Source: Chitinophaga sp. 180180018-3 (GTDB taxonomy: Bacteria > Bacteroidota > Bacteroidia > Chitinophagales > Chitinophagaceae). From it: a stretch of 64,000 bases of DNA. The notes beneath the pieces were generated by a model, which was not told where the DNA came from, did no database searches, and worked only from the letters and a program-made list of their open reading frames with translations. The stretch is taken from the NCBI RefSeq assembly GCF_037893185.1, contig NZ_CP140772.1:8052001-8116000 (forward strand). The letters run 5' to 3'. Shown piece after piece: positions 1 through 8,981 of this stretch. Position 1 is the stretch's first letter, and each line of letters starts with the position of its first letter. The translations under genes and the position numbers were made by a program.

Positions 1-976
1 GCTGGAGGGTAGCAAGGCATACGCCAAGTTGTTCATGGAGCGCCACCAGATACCGACTGCGGCTTACCGTGAATTCAGCGCCGAAAACTATGAAGAAGGC
101 GTTGCTTATCTGAAGCAGCACTCCTTACCAATCGTGCTCAAGGCCGATGGCCTGGCGGCGGGTAAAGGTGTGGTGATAGCTGCATCGCATGAGGAGGCCA
201 TCACCGAGTTCGAACAGATGATCAAAGCCGCCAAATTCGGAGATGCCAGCAAAACCGTGGTGGTGGAGCAGTTCCTGACAGGCATCGAGCTGTCGGTTTT
301 TGCCATCACCGACGGGCATTCCTATAAGATACTACCGGAAGCAAAAGACTACAAGCGTATAGGTGAAGGTGATAAAGGCCTGAATACCGGCGGCATGGGA
401 GCGGTATCGCCTGTACCATTTGCTGATGCGGCTTTTATGAAGAAAGTGGAAGACGAGATCGTTCGTCCTACTATCGAAGGGTTATCAAAAGAAGGAATAG
501 TTTATTACGGATTTGTATTTTTTGGCCTGATTAATGTGGAAGGATCGCCTTTCGTAATTGAGTATAACTGTCGTATGGGGGATCCTGAAACGGAAGTAGT
601 AATGCCCCGTTTGAAGAATGACCTGCTGGAGTTATTCAATGCCGTAATATCCGGCCAACTGAGAGAACAAACTATTTATGCCGACGAGCGCGCAGCTGCT
701 ACTGTTATGCTGGTATCAAAAGGGTACCCCGAAGCTTATGAGAAAAACAAGGTGATAACAGGTATTCCTGCCCCTACCCGCGACCAGGTAGTATTTCATG
801 CAGGTACCCGACAGAATGGCGACGAGGTGCTGACCAACGGTGGCCGTGTTTTGGCAGTAACATCGCTCGCAGAAAGTTTGTCGATGGCATTAGCACATTC
901 AGTTCAGACAGCAGAGCAGATCAGCTTTGAAGGTAAGGTATACCGGCGCGATATAGGATATGAGTTTAACAACTAG
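1..976 (+). CDS. purD: Phosphoribosylamine-glycine ligase (GAR synthetase), 3' part
   Basis: This gene is cut by the window edge. The open frame runs in from base 2, ahead of the first in-frame ATG at 29, and about 324 residues remain of a usual 420 or so. The enzyme joins phosphoribosylamine and glycine using ATP, the second step of de novo purine synthesis, in the cytosol. The visible part carries the ATP-grasp fold: the KADGLAAGKGVVIA nucleotide loop, the NTGGMGA segment, EYNCRMGDPETEV with the metal-binding Glu/Asn region, and a C-terminal GARS_C domain ending RRDIGYEFNN. The missing part is the N-terminal Rossmann-like domain. It ends with TAG and is followed by about 150 bp before mreB, so it is probably a separate unit. 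Confidence 0.96.
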   Translation, partial: LEGSKAYAKLFMERHQIPTAAYREFSAENYEEGVAYLKQHSLPIVLKADGLAAGKGVVIAASHEEAITEFEQMIKAAKFGDASKTVVVEQFLTGIELSVFAITDGHSYKILPEAKDYKRIGEGDKGLNTGGMGAVSPVPFADAAFMKKVEDEIVRPTIEGLSKEGIVYYGFVFFGLINVEGSPFVIEYNCRMGDPETEVVMPRLKNDLLELFNAVISGQLREQTIYADERAAATVMLVSKGYPEAYEKNKVITGIPAPTRDQVVFHAGTRQNGDEVLTNGGRVLAVTSLAESLSMALAHSVQTAEQISFEGKVYRRDIGYEFNN

Positions 977-1129
977 CTATCAGCGTTCAGCTTTTAGTTG
1001 AGACCACAATAGCGGCATCTGAAATCTAAAATCTGACGGCTAAAACCTTTTTTGAAAATATCCGTTTTTTGCATCGTATATTCGTTGGAATTATTCATTT
1101 TTGCATTCTAATTTTTGACCGTATCAACA

Positions 1130-2152
1130 ATGGGATTTTTTAATTTTTTAACGCAGGAAATCGCGATAGATCTTGGTACAGCAAATACGCTGATTATCCA
1201 TAATGACCAGGTAGTAGTGGACGAGCCTTCCATTGTAGCGATAGAGCGGGCTAGCGGCAAAATTGTGGCAGTTGGAAAAAAGGCCATGATGATGCACGAA
1301 AAAACACACGAATATCTTAGGACTATACGTCCCCTGAAAGATGGCGTGATAGCGGACTTTAACGCCGCTGAAGGCATGATCAGGGAACTCATAAAAATGA
1401 TTTACCCCAAGAAGCCACTGTTTGCACCGAGCTGGCGCATGGTCATCTGTATACCATCCAGCATTACTGAGGTGGAAAAGAGGGCTGTTCGCGACTCCGC
1501 AGAGCAGGCCGGCGCGAAAGAGGTATATCTGATACACGAACCGATGGCTGCTGCACTGGGTATCGGTATCGACGTGGAAGAACCGGTAGGTAACATGATC
1601 ATTGATATAGGCGGTGGTACCACCGGTATTTCTGTGATTGCCCTGGCTGGTATCGTTTGCGACCAGAGTATCCGTATCGCAGGTGATGAATTCACTGCAG
1701 ATATCATGGAAGCACTCCGCCGTTACCATAGCCTGCTGATCGGTGAAAGAACAGCAGAACAAATCAAGATCCACATCGGATCTGCCCTGAAAGAACTGGA
1801 TAACCCACCAGATGATATTCCGGTTAACGGACGTGACCTGGTAACAGGGATACCCAAACAGATCATGGTTTCCTACCAGGAAATCGCGGAAGCCCTTGAT
1901 AAATCTATCTTTAAAATCGAAGAAGCCATCCTGAAGGCGCTGGAAACAACGCCGCCGGAGCTGGCATCAGATATTTACCGCAGAGGCTTATACCTGACAG
2001 GTGGCGGTGCGCTGCTGCGTGGACTGGATAAGCGTCTTACCCAGAAGATCAAACTGCCTGTGCATGTAGCAGACGATCCGTTACGCGCCGTGGTTAGAGG
2101 CACTGGTATTGCATTGAAGCATGTTGGTAAGTATCCGTTCCTGATGCAATAA
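1130..2152 (+). CDS. mreB: Rod shape-determining protein MreB
   Basis: MreB is the bacterial actin that forms membrane-bound filaments and guides the elongasome. The 340 residues show the actin-family motifs in order: phosphate-1 loop AIDLGTANT near residue 12, phosphate-2 loop IDIGGGTTGIS near 160, and the adenosine loop LTGGGALLRG near 290. An N-terminal amphipathic segment (GFFNFL) would bind the membrane. The ATG at 1130 is chosen; a TTG at 1115 would add only five residues and does not match the usual MreB N-terminus. It is the first gene of the mreBCD-mrdA-rodA series. A hairpin (2163-2208) separates it from mreC, which could let mreB be expressed at a higher level than the rest. Confidence 0.97.
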   Translation: MGFFNFLTQEIAIDLGTANTLIIHNDQVVVDEPSIVAIERASGKIVAVGKKAMMMHEKTHEYLRTIRPLKDGVIADFNAAEGMIRELIKMIYPKKPLFAPSWRMVICIPSSITEVEKRAVRDSAEQAGAKEVYLIHEPMAAALGIGIDVEEPVGNMIIDIGGGTTGISVIALAGIVCDQSIRIAGDEFTADIMEALRRYHSLLIGERTAEQIKIHIGSALKELDNPPDDIPVNGRDLVTGIPKQIMVSYQEIAEALDKSIFKIEEAILKALETTPPELASDIYRRGLYLTGGGALLRGLDKRLTQKIKLPVHVADDPLRAVVRGTGIALKHVGKYPFLMQ

Positions 2153-2162
2153 CTCATTTTGT

Positions 2163-2208
2163 AATCTGCCGGCTGTTTGATTCCCGCGAAACAGGCTGCC
2201 GGCAGATT
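2163..2208 (+). promoter_or_regulatory. Stem-loop between mreB and mreC
   Basis: Arms AATCTGCCGGC (2163-2173) and GCCGGCAGATT (2198-2208) are perfect reverse complements. After a small bulge they continue as TGTTT/AAACA around a 10-nt loop. No U-run follows, so it is not a classical terminator. An attenuator, processing site or RNA-stability element separating mreB from mreC is inferred. Its place just upstream of GTG 2234 argues that mreC does not start at the earlier TTG (2177). Confidence 0.5.
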
Positions 2209-2233
2209 CCTGAATCTAAAACCTGTCGCGCTT

Positions 2234-3121
2234 GTGCGAAATCTAATCATTTTCTTTAGGCGATACTTTAACTTCTTCTTATTTCTGCTGCTGGAAGTGA
2301 TTTGTCTGGTATTGGTATTCCAACGCAACAATTTCCAGCGGGCAGCCTACCTCAGTTCCGCCAATGATATCAGCGGCAAGTTATACGACAAGTATAGTAA
2401 CGTACAGTATTATTTTCATCTGAAGTCGACCAACGACAGCCTGGTAAATGAAAACATGCGCCTGCGTAATGCACTCCGCAGCAGTTACGACAGCATGGTC
2501 ACTACCAACGGAGTTAAGATCGATACCGTACGGCAATATAGCGATGATACCCTGCGCCGGGTGATCGGAACCCAGATCCGCCGGTACGAGTACTTCGCTG
2601 CAAAAGTTATCAATAATTCCATCAACAAACCTGTTAACTATATCACCATCCACCGTGGCGCCCTTCAGGGAATCCGGCCTAATATGGGCGTTATCAGTAC
2701 CAGTGGCGTAGTAGGAGTAGTGAGAAGTGTCAGCGATAACTATGCAGTAATATTATCAATGCTCTCAAAATCCAATTCCGTGTCTATCAGTGCCCGCCTG
2801 GGTAATGGAAAGGAAATGGGTTCGGTACACTGGGATGGTGAAGATGCCGGCTATGCCCTGCTGAAAGACATTCCGAAAAGTGCCCGTATACATAAGGGAG
2901 ATACAGTAGTGACCAGCGGCTTCTCTGCCCTGTTCCCTGAAAATATTCCTATCGGCTATGTAGAAAGCGTTGCCGTAGGTGATAAAGCAAGTACCGCGTA
3001 TACTATCCGCCTGAAATTGGCTACCAATTTCTTTAACCTGCAGTATGTATACGTGATAGAAAATCTGTTGAAAGACGAACAACAGCGATTGGAAGACTCA
3101 ACTTACAAGTTGATCAAATGA
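2234..3121 (+). CDS. mreC: Rod shape-determining protein MreC
   Basis: MreC is the inner-membrane elongasome protein that links MreB inside to PBP2 outside. It has a short cytoplasmic N-terminus, one transmembrane helix (YFNFFLFLLLEVICLVLVF), a coiled coil rich in N/L/R (about residues 50-90) and the periplasmic beta-barrel domain with GVVGVV and GDTVVTSG segments. The GTG at 2234 gives the normal Bacteroidota start (M-RNLIIFFRRYFNF). The in-frame TTG at 2177 would add 19 residues lying over the intergenic hairpin and is judged wrong. The stop overlaps the mreD start in ATGA, suggesting translational coupling. The length of 295 aa is normal. Confidence 0.93.
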   Translation: MRNLIIFFRRYFNFFLFLLLEVICLVLVFQRNNFQRAAYLSSANDISGKLYDKYSNVQYYFHLKSTNDSLVNENMRLRNALRSSYDSMVTTNGVKIDTVRQYSDDTLRRVIGTQIRRYEYFAAKVINNSINKPVNYITIHRGALQGIRPNMGVISTSGVVGVVRSVSDNYAVILSMLSKSNSVSISARLGNGKEMGSVHWDGEDAGYALLKDIPKSARIHKGDTVVTSGFSALFPENIPIGYVESVAVGDKASTAYTIRLKLATNFFNLQYVYVIENLLKDEQQRLEDSTYKLIK

Positions 3122-3627
3122 GTATACTGTTAAAAAATATAATCCGATTTGTATTCCTGTTACTGATACAGGTGTTTGTGCTCAATGAAATATTGCTGCA
3201 CCAGTTGGTCAGTCCCTATTTGTACATGCTTTTTATTCTGGCATTACCCTTTAACCTGCCCCGCCCGGCATTGATGCTCATGGGGCTCCTGATGGGGCTT
3301 GCCCTGGATATGTTCATGAATACCCCCGGTATGCACGCTGCTGCCTGTGTATTCATTGCTTATCTGCGTCCATTCATTATCAATATCCTATCGCCACAGG
3401 GAGGATTCGAAACAACACAGAAAACTCCATCTATGACCAGTATGGGAGTTTCACAGTTCCTCATTTATGCCGCTATCCTGGTTTTCCTGCATCATACCGT
3501 ATTTTTCATTCTGGAAGTATTTGGTATGGGAAACCCACTGTACCTCGCGATGAAGATAGTATTTTCAACACTGGCCAGTCTGTTCCTGATTGTATTGTAT
3601 GAACTGCTTTTCTTCTCGAAGAAGTAG
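3118..3627 (+). CDS. mreD: Rod shape-determining protein MreD
   Basis: This small, very hydrophobic inner-membrane protein (169 aa) has about five membrane helices. The first is the NIIRFVFLLLIQVFVL segment, and a later helix follows the LPFNLPRPALML and GLALDMFMNTPGMHAAA loops. The LDMFxxTPGxHAAA loop and the position directly after mreC identify it as MreD, which recruits or stabilises MreC and PBP2. It starts in the mreC stop codon (ATGA). Sequence conservation in this family is low, so the call rests on context plus topology. Confidence 0.92.
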   Translation: MSILLKNIIRFVFLLLIQVFVLNEILLHQLVSPYLYMLFILALPFNLPRPALMLMGLLMGLALDMFMNTPGMHAAACVFIAYLRPFIINILSPQGGFETTQKTPSMTSMGVSQFLIYAAILVFLHHTVFFILEVFGMGNPLYLAMKIVFSTLASLFLIVLYELLFFSKK

Positions 3628-3629
3628 TG

Positions 3630-3654
3630 CGTTAAAGCTTTAGCTTTTTTAACG
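3630..3654 (+). terminator. Weak stem-loop after mreD
   Basis: CGTTAAA (3630-3636) and TTTAACG (3648-3654) are perfect inverted repeats just after the mreD stop. An inner AAAGCT/AGCTTT and a T6 run lie inside. It may act as a partial terminator before the mrdA promoter, with which it overlaps. Confidence 0.3.
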
Positions 3655-3662
3655 TAGGTTTG
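3632..3662 (+). promoter_or_regulatory. Bacteroidota-type promoter for mrdA
   Basis: The -7 box TAGGTTTG at 3655-3662 is a full match to TAnnTTTG. A TTA (for the consensus TTG) lies at 3632-3634, 20 nt upstream. Transcription would begin near 3668, leaving a leader of about 20 nt before mrdA. This would let mrdA-rodA be expressed apart from mreBCD. Confidence 0.55.
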
Positions 3663-3689
3663 CAAATAAAATATATCCGTCCTTAAAGC

Positions 3690-5627
3690 ATGTCAGTATT
3701 CAATCAGCCCAGGAAGAGAGTAATACAGATGATTATACTCGGGATGATAGCACTGATCATCACCCGGTTATTCTTTCTGCAGATCGTGGAGAAGAAGTAC
3801 GCCAAGCTGGCGGATGCCAACGCGGTATTGCGTAAGGTAGTGTACCCGAGCCGTGGTATCATCTACGATCGCAAAGGCCGCAGTATTCTTGGTAATGATG
3901 TGCTCTACGACCTTGTTGTTACCCCGGCCAGTGCAAAAAATATTGATACCGCCTATCTCTGTAATATTTTAAAAATAGATAAGGAAGAATTCAGAAAACG
4001 CATCATCAACGCTATTGTTAAGAATGGCCGCGTAAGGCAGTCTGTTTTCGCCCCACTGCTGGCCCCCGATGTGTTCGGACAACTTCAGGAAAGTATGTAT
4101 CTTTTCCAGCCCGGATTTGAATTAGTGCCGAGGCAGATACGCTCTTATCCTTATTCAGCTGCAGCCAACATACTTGGTTATATCGCTGAAATCTCCCCGG
4201 CTATGCTGAAAGATACCGCCAACTACGGGTCGTATAACTCGGGGGATTATCTTGGTTTCACAGGTCTTGAAAAAACATACGAATCCGTATTAATGGGGCA
4301 GCGAGGTATTCAATACCTGGTGAAAGATAACCTGAACCGGCCACAGGGCTCTTATGAAAACGGAGAATTCGACAGCGCCGCGGTAGCCGGTAAAAACCTG
4401 CGCCTGTCGCTCGATATCGATCTGCAAACGCTCGGGGAAAAGTTGCTGAAAGGAAAATCCGGCAGCATCGTAGCTATTGATCCGCAAACCGGCGGTATCC
4501 TGGCTATGGTAAGCGGTCCCAGCTTCGATCCCAACCTGCTTACAGGCTCCAACAGAAGCGCCAATTTCAGCAAACTCTATACAGATACTACCAAGCCGCT
4601 CTTTAACCGCGCTATCCAGGCTACTTACCCGCCAGGGTCTACTTTTAAGCCTATGATTGCGCTGGTAGGACTGGATGAAGGAGTGATCACCCCCAGCTTC
4701 GGATATCCCTGCGGTGGTGCTTATTATGGCTGTTCCAGGCCTATCAAATGTGAACACCACGATCCGGGCCACGCCGCCAACCTGCGTCTAGCCCTCTCGC
4801 ATTCCTGTAACTCTTACTTTTCGCACGTTTACCGCCTCAGCGTAGATGCCGGTAAATTTGGCGGTATCAGGGTAGGCGGTATGCAGAAATGGGCCGATTA
4901 TATGAACAACTTCGGTTTCGGCCATAAGATCGGTGTGGATGTACCAAGTGAAGGCCGCGGACTGGTACCGGATAAAAAATATTATGATGCCCGCTATAAA
5001 GGCAGCTGGAACTCCTGTACTTCGGTTTTTCTCGGTATAGGACAGGGAGAATTGCTGTTAACACCTTTGCAGATGGCTAACGCCATGTGTATAGTAGCAA
5101 ACCGGGGTTCTTATTATATCCCGCATTTTGTGGGCAGCATCGATAGCGATAATACCCATCTCCTCGATAAATACAAAGTGAAACACGATGTAGCACATAT
5201 CTCTGATACTGCCTACAGCGCTGTAATTCATGGTATGACGGATGTAGTGGAAAGCGGTACCGGCCGCGTGGCCCAGATCGAAGGGATCACCATCGGTGGT
5301 AAAACAGGTACGGCAGAAAACTACGGTATCGTCAACGGGGTGAGAACCAAACTGAAGAACCATGCGTTGTTTGTGGCTTTTGCACCTGCAGAAAAAGCCC
5401 GCATCGCCATTGCAGTGATCGTGGAAAACTCCGGTTTTGGTGCTAAATATGCGGCACCTATCGCGAGTTTGATGATAGAGCAGTATCTGAAAGACAGTAT
5501 CTCCGTAAAACGGCAGCCACTGTTGAAAACCGTAATGGAAACAGTTACGATAGACCAGGCCATGTTAGCCAAATCACACCTGGATTCATTGAATAACAAT
5601 GCTGTGATCAAAAAGAAAAAGCCTTAA
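3690..5627 (+). CDS. mrdA: Penicillin-binding protein 2, elongasome transpeptidase
   Basis: This is the class B PBP that cross-links peptidoglycan during cell elongation together with RodA. It has an N-terminal membrane anchor (MIILGMIALIITRLFFLQIV), a dimerisation domain containing SRGIIYDRKGR, and a transpeptidase domain with all three active-site motifs: S317-T-F-K320 (within PPGSTFKP), SCN in LSHSCNSYF, and K538-T-G-T-A. The 645-aa length is normal for Bacteroidota. It has its own promoter, and rodA follows after 30 bp, so the pair is probably co-transcribed. Confidence 0.96.
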   Translation: MSVFNQPRKRVIQMIILGMIALIITRLFFLQIVEKKYAKLADANAVLRKVVYPSRGIIYDRKGRSILGNDVLYDLVVTPASAKNIDTAYLCNILKIDKEEFRKRIINAIVKNGRVRQSVFAPLLAPDVFGQLQESMYLFQPGFELVPRQIRSYPYSAAANILGYIAEISPAMLKDTANYGSYNSGDYLGFTGLEKTYESVLMGQRGIQYLVKDNLNRPQGSYENGEFDSAAVAGKNLRLSLDIDLQTLGEKLLKGKSGSIVAIDPQTGGILAMVSGPSFDPNLLTGSNRSANFSKLYTDTTKPLFNRAIQATYPPGSTFKPMIALVGLDEGVITPSFGYPCGGAYYGCSRPIKCEHHDPGHAANLRLALSHSCNSYFSHVYRLSVDAGKFGGIRVGGMQKWADYMNNFGFGHKIGVDVPSEGRGLVPDKKYYDARYKGSWNSCTSVFLGIGQGELLLTPLQMANAMCIVANRGSYYIPHFVGSIDSDNTHLLDKYKVKHDVAHISDTAYSAVIHGMTDVVESGTGRVAQIEGITIGGKTGTAENYGIVNGVRTKLKNHALFVAFAPAEKARIAIAVIVENSGFGAKYAAPIASLMIEQYLKDSISVKRQPLLKTVMETVTIDQAMLAKSHLDSLNNNAVIKKKKP

Positions 5628-5657
5628 CAGATCAACGACTAAACTGATTAATTAATA

Positions 5658-6944
5658 ATGAACCGTGCACAAGCCAAACTGACACAAGGGATAGACTGGC
5701 CAATAGTTGGCCTGTACCTGGCATTGGTGATAATAGGTATCAGTTCTATCTTCGCTGCGGAATACCGGGGCGACGACAACGTATGGCAGGATATCCTTCA
5801 CCCGGGTAAAAACTATTCGCGACAGTTGATCTGGTTTGGAGTGTCGCTGGTGCTGGCATCAGTCATCTGGTTAACAGACAGTAAGTTCTTTACTGCCACT
5901 GCCAACCTGCTCTATGTAGGTGGCCTGCTGCTATTACTGCTTGTACTGGGGATAGGAAAAGATGTAAAAGGGTCGCACTCCTGGCTGGTAGTGGGCGGCT
6001 TTCAGTTTCAGCCTGCTGAGCTGACCAAGCTATGTACTAATCTGGCCCTGGCGAAATACCTGTCGTCGCAGGAAACCGATTTTACCAAGCTGCGATCGAG
6101 ACTGATCGCTGCTGCCCTGGCGTTGATCCCTGCCGGTATTATCATCCTGCAGGACGAAACAGGGCTGGCACTGGTGTACTTTTCCTTCTTCCTGGTTATG
6201 TACCGCGAAGGTCTGCCGGGTGTTTTGCTGGTAATCGCCTTTTCCGGTATCGTGCTGGTGCTCTCGGCCCTGTTAGTGGACCGAACGGTATTGTTTTCCA
6301 TCTTCACGGTAATCACCGCCCTCGTCATATATTTCATGCGGAGAGAGATAAAACGAAAGCGATCGAAATTAGCCCTGATCCTGGGTATATATGCTTTCTG
6401 CGGCCTCTTTGTGATGTTTGTAGTGCCTTTTGCGTTTACTAAAGTGCTGAAAGACTACCAGGTGCGCCGTATCGAGGTAATGCTGGGCAAAGAGAATGAT
6501 CCCAAAGCAACCTATAACACGCGCCAGAGTATGATCGCTATCGGCTCCGGAGGATTCTGGGGGAAAGGCTATCTGAAAGGTACCCAAACCCGTTATGATT
6601 TTGTACCGGAACAGAGTACCGACTTCATTTTCTGTACAATCGGGGAAGATTTCGGCTTTTTCGGCAGTGTTCTTTTCCTGGGTCTCTATGTGGCTTTGCT
6701 CTTCCGGGTGATATTTGTGGCAGAGCGACAGCGATCGACCTTTACCCGTGTCTACGCCTATGGAGTAGCGAGTATTATATTCTTCCACCTTGCCATCAAT
6801 ATTTCGATGACCATCGGTCTTGCTCCGGTGATTGGTATTCCATTGCCGCTGGTGAGTTACGGGGGCTCCTCTCTGATGACATTTACCATGCTGATCTTTA
6901 TCCTGCTCCGGCTGGATGCAGACAGGCAGATGGTGTTGAGATAG
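5658..6944 (+). CDS. rodA: Rod shape-determining protein RodA (SEDS glycosyltransferase)
   Basis: RodA is the polytopic SEDS-family peptidoglycan glycosyltransferase that polymerises lipid II in the elongasome. The 428 residues give about ten hydrophobic helices. Family landmarks are QPAELTKL near residue 118, the large periplasmic loop with GSGGFWGKGYLKGTQ near 298, DFIFCTIGEDFGFFG near 323, and the C-terminal GIPLPLVSYGGSSLM. It lies 30 bp after mrdA, the usual partner. The -33 element of the next gene's promoter lies in its last codons. Confidence 0.96.
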   Translation: MNRAQAKLTQGIDWPIVGLYLALVIIGISSIFAAEYRGDDNVWQDILHPGKNYSRQLIWFGVSLVLASVIWLTDSKFFTATANLLYVGGLLLLLLVLGIGKDVKGSHSWLVVGGFQFQPAELTKLCTNLALAKYLSSQETDFTKLRSRLIAAALALIPAGIIILQDETGLALVYFSFFLVMYREGLPGVLLVIAFSGIVLVLSALLVDRTVLFSIFTVITALVIYFMRREIKRKRSKLALILGIYAFCGLFVMFVVPFAFTKVLKDYQVRRIEVMLGKENDPKATYNTRQSMIAIGSGGFWGKGYLKGTQTRYDFVPEQSTDFIFCTIGEDFGFFGSVLFLGLYVALLFRVIFVAERQRSTFTRVYAYGVASIIFFHLAINISMTIGLAPVIGIPLPLVSYGGSSLMTFTMLIFILLRLDADRQMVLR

Positions 6945-6967
6945 CCGCTGCTAAAGTTGTATCTTTG
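6936..6967 (+). promoter_or_regulatory. Promoter giving a probably leaderless transcript
   Basis: TTG at 6936-6938 and TATCTTTG at 6960-6967 are spaced by 21 nt, a full match to the Bacteroidota consensus. The ATG of the next gene is at 6972, only 4 nt past the -7 box, so the expected start site falls on or next to the A of ATG. Confidence 0.65.
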
Positions 6968-6971
6968 CGGC

Positions 6972-7718
6972 ATGGCGCGTATTATTCCATTATCAGAAGG
7001 GTCATTCACTGTAGACGGGACCAAAAAATTCATTCCATTCAAGCCAGGGACAGATCGCATGGAGGATCGCCCGCATGGATCACTACTGGTTGAAATACAA
7101 CCATTCCTGGTCATTACCGACCGCGATTACATTTTATTTGATACCGGACTGGGTTTCCGTAACCCGGATGGTGTATTGCAGATCCATCAACACCTGATAG
7201 ATCATGGGGTTAATCCGATGGAGATCACTAAGGTATTGATGAGTCATTTGCATAAAGATCACTCCGGAGGCGTGTCTGCAGCAGATCCTATAACCGGTGA
7301 GCGTACGCTGACATTTCCGGGAGCTACCTATTATGTGAATAATGAAGAGATGTTGTATGCCCTGGAACATTCGGGTAAATCATACTTATCAGAAGATATT
7401 ATTTTGCTGCAACAGCGTGATAATGTAGTGTTTACAACGGGTAATGGTACTATCGACGGTTATATTCATTATGAGGTAACAGGTGGGCACTGTCCGTACC
7501 ATCAGGTTTTTCTGGTAGATGATGGAGAAGATAAGGTGTTTTTTGGCGGTGATGTGGCTCCGCAGATCTCCCAGATGAAAAGCCGTTTTGCAGCCAAATA
7601 CGACTATGACGGGAAGCGCAGTATGGAATTGCGCCAGGAGTTCCTGGAGCGTGGCAGGCAGGAAAACTGGACCTTCCTGTTCTATCATGATACCAAAGAA
7701 CCTTTTGCCCGGTTTTAA
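6972..7718 (+). CDS. Metallo-beta-lactamase-fold hydrolase
   Basis: This 248-residue protein of the MBL superfamily has no signal peptide and so is cytosolic. The zinc-site motif is SHLHKDHSGG (HxHxDH) near residue 93, with further ligands expected at the GGHCPYHQV histidine near 176 and GGDVAP near 193. FYHD near the C-terminus supplies a last His. It resembles quorum-lactonase or glyoxalase-II-like hydrolases, but the substrate cannot be named. ATG 6972 is preferred over the TTG at 6957 because the promoter -7 box covers the five extra codons. The AraC gene follows after 20 bp. Confidence 0.85.
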   Translation: MARIIPLSEGSFTVDGTKKFIPFKPGTDRMEDRPHGSLLVEIQPFLVITDRDYILFDTGLGFRNPDGVLQIHQHLIDHGVNPMEITKVLMSHLHKDHSGGVSAADPITGERTLTFPGATYYVNNEEMLYALEHSGKSYLSEDIILLQQRDNVVFTTGNGTIDGYIHYEVTGGHCPYHQVFLVDDGEDKVFFGGDVAPQISQMKSRFAAKYDYDGKRSMELRQEFLERGRQENWTFLFYHDTKEPFARF

Positions 7719-7738
7719 CCGTGAACAGTTGGATTTAA

Positions 7739-8575
7739 ATGTTTTCTTCTTTCGACAAATTTGCCCTCAGCGGGCAGCATCAGATCAAAACATGGCAACA
7801 GCAAAGTTGTAGCTGGGCTTCCTATAGCCTTTATTGTAACCAGGCCTCTCATGAGCTGTACATACCACAAACAATACTGAATCTGGTTATCACAGGGCAG
7901 AAAAGAATGTATGATGGCCGGGAGGTGTTGGAAGTACAAACAGGTGATGCCCTGGTGATCCCCGCTGGTACCCTTGTTTGTTCTGAGATATTAAGGCCCT
8001 CCGGGCAATACTGCAGTATTAATCTTGTGATCCCGGACCAGCTGATCCTGGACATGCTGAAAAAGCCCGTCCGGCCTGCAGCTCCCTCCAAGTCTATTAT
8101 GAAACTTCCTGCCAGCAGCGACCGGCAGCGTTTTTCATCCTTTCTGTTACGGCATTTTACCGACGAGGCCTTATCAGTCCCTGATTATTACAGCACCATT
8201 AATCGTGCATTGCAGCTATTGGACAGTTATGAAGATGTAAGCAATATGCTGACCCGGTCGGCCCGGCTCCCTTTACCTGAAGTAATGGAGAAGCTGAGTA
8301 AGACGTTGACGGAGGTACAATTCCTTGAAGAGATGGCAGCAATGGGGCATATGAGCACGGCAACCCTGAAGCGCCGTTTCCGGGATCTCTATCATAGTAG
8401 TCCAATGCAATGGATCATGGATAAAAGGCTGCAGCTAGCGGGCTACCTTTTACGTACCACCTCAAAGCCTATCCAGGAAATAGCTTACGAAACAGGTTTT
8501 GAAGATATCCCCCATTTTTACAGGCAGTTTCGCCGGTGCTTCGGTGCTACCCCTTTACAGTGGCGCAAGCTGTAA
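7739..8575 (+). CDS. AraC-family transcriptional regulator
   Basis: This 278-aa regulator has an N-terminal sensing region of cupin/AraC_N type (about residues 20-130, with GDALVIPAGTLVC) and two helix-turn-helix units at the C-terminus. The HTH part includes MSTATLKRRFRDLY, PMQWIMDKRLQLAGYLL, IQEIAYETGFED and HFYRQFRRCFGATP. It lies 20 bp after the MBL-fold gene, is probably co-transcribed with it, and may regulate it. The ligand is unknown. Codon use and composition look like the neighbours. Confidence 0.9.
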   Translation: MFSSFDKFALSGQHQIKTWQQQSCSWASYSLYCNQASHELYIPQTILNLVITGQKRMYDGREVLEVQTGDALVIPAGTLVCSEILRPSGQYCSINLVIPDQLILDMLKKPVRPAAPSKSIMKLPASSDRQRFSSFLLRHFTDEALSVPDYYSTINRALQLLDSYEDVSNMLTRSARLPLPEVMEKLSKTLTEVQFLEEMAAMGHMSTATLKRRFRDLYHSSPMQWIMDKRLQLAGYLLRTTSKPIQEIAYETGFEDIPHFYRQFRRCFGATPLQWRKL

Positions 8576-8633
8576 AGTGATCTTTTTAGCAAATGAATCC
8601 GGCTGCCCAAGTCTTAACTTGCAGAAAAAAACG

Positions 8634-8981
8634 ATGAATCATCTTCAACAATTCGCGGAAGCCTGGCATCGTGCGTGGAATGCGCACGACCTGGAGGAGA
8701 TCCTGTCTCACTACGACGATAATGTAGTCTTTTATTCACCCGTAATAATCCGCATCAACAACGATCCCAGCGGATGCATAAAAGGCAGGGAAAACCTTCG
8801 TGCATATTTCGCCAAAGCTCTCCAGGCTTACCCCGACCTGCATTTTGAACTGTATCACATTCTTGAAGGAATTAACTCTGTTGTGTTGTATTACAAAAGT
8901 ATTAACGAGAAACTGGCTGCAGAAACGATGGTGCTGAACGAACAAGGCCATGTGATTGAAGTAAGAGCACACTATAAGTAA
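8634..8981 (+). CDS. NTF2-like / SnoaL-type protein
   Basis: This 115-aa protein has the nuclear-transport-factor-2 fold (SnoaL-like group). Features are an N-terminal helix with AWHRAWNAHDLEEILSHY, DNVVFYSP, a GRENLRAYFAKALQAYPDLHFEL helix and a C-terminal sheet. Such proteins are small cytosolic isomerases or hydrolases, or ligand binders; no function can be assigned. The ATG at 8634 is chosen because the longer in-frame start (8499) lies inside the AraC gene and encodes non-homologous sequence. The stop codon is the first base pair of a long intergenic palindrome. Confidence 0.85.
   Translation: MNHLQQFAEAWHRAWNAHDLEEILSHYDDNVVFYSPVIIRINNDPSGCIKGRENLRAYFAKALQAYPDLHFELYHILEGINSVVLYYKSINEKLAAETMVLNEQGHVIEVRAHYK

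Noticed and set aside
1069..1103. Possible mreB promoter boxes (CATTTTTG at 1096-1103, TATATTCG at 1077-1084)
   Set aside because: Each has a mismatch and poor -33 spacing, so no single promoter can be supported.
2177..2233. TTG start giving a longer MreC
   Set aside because: The added 19 residues are encoded largely by the intergenic hairpin and do not resemble MreC N-termini; GTG 2234 fits.
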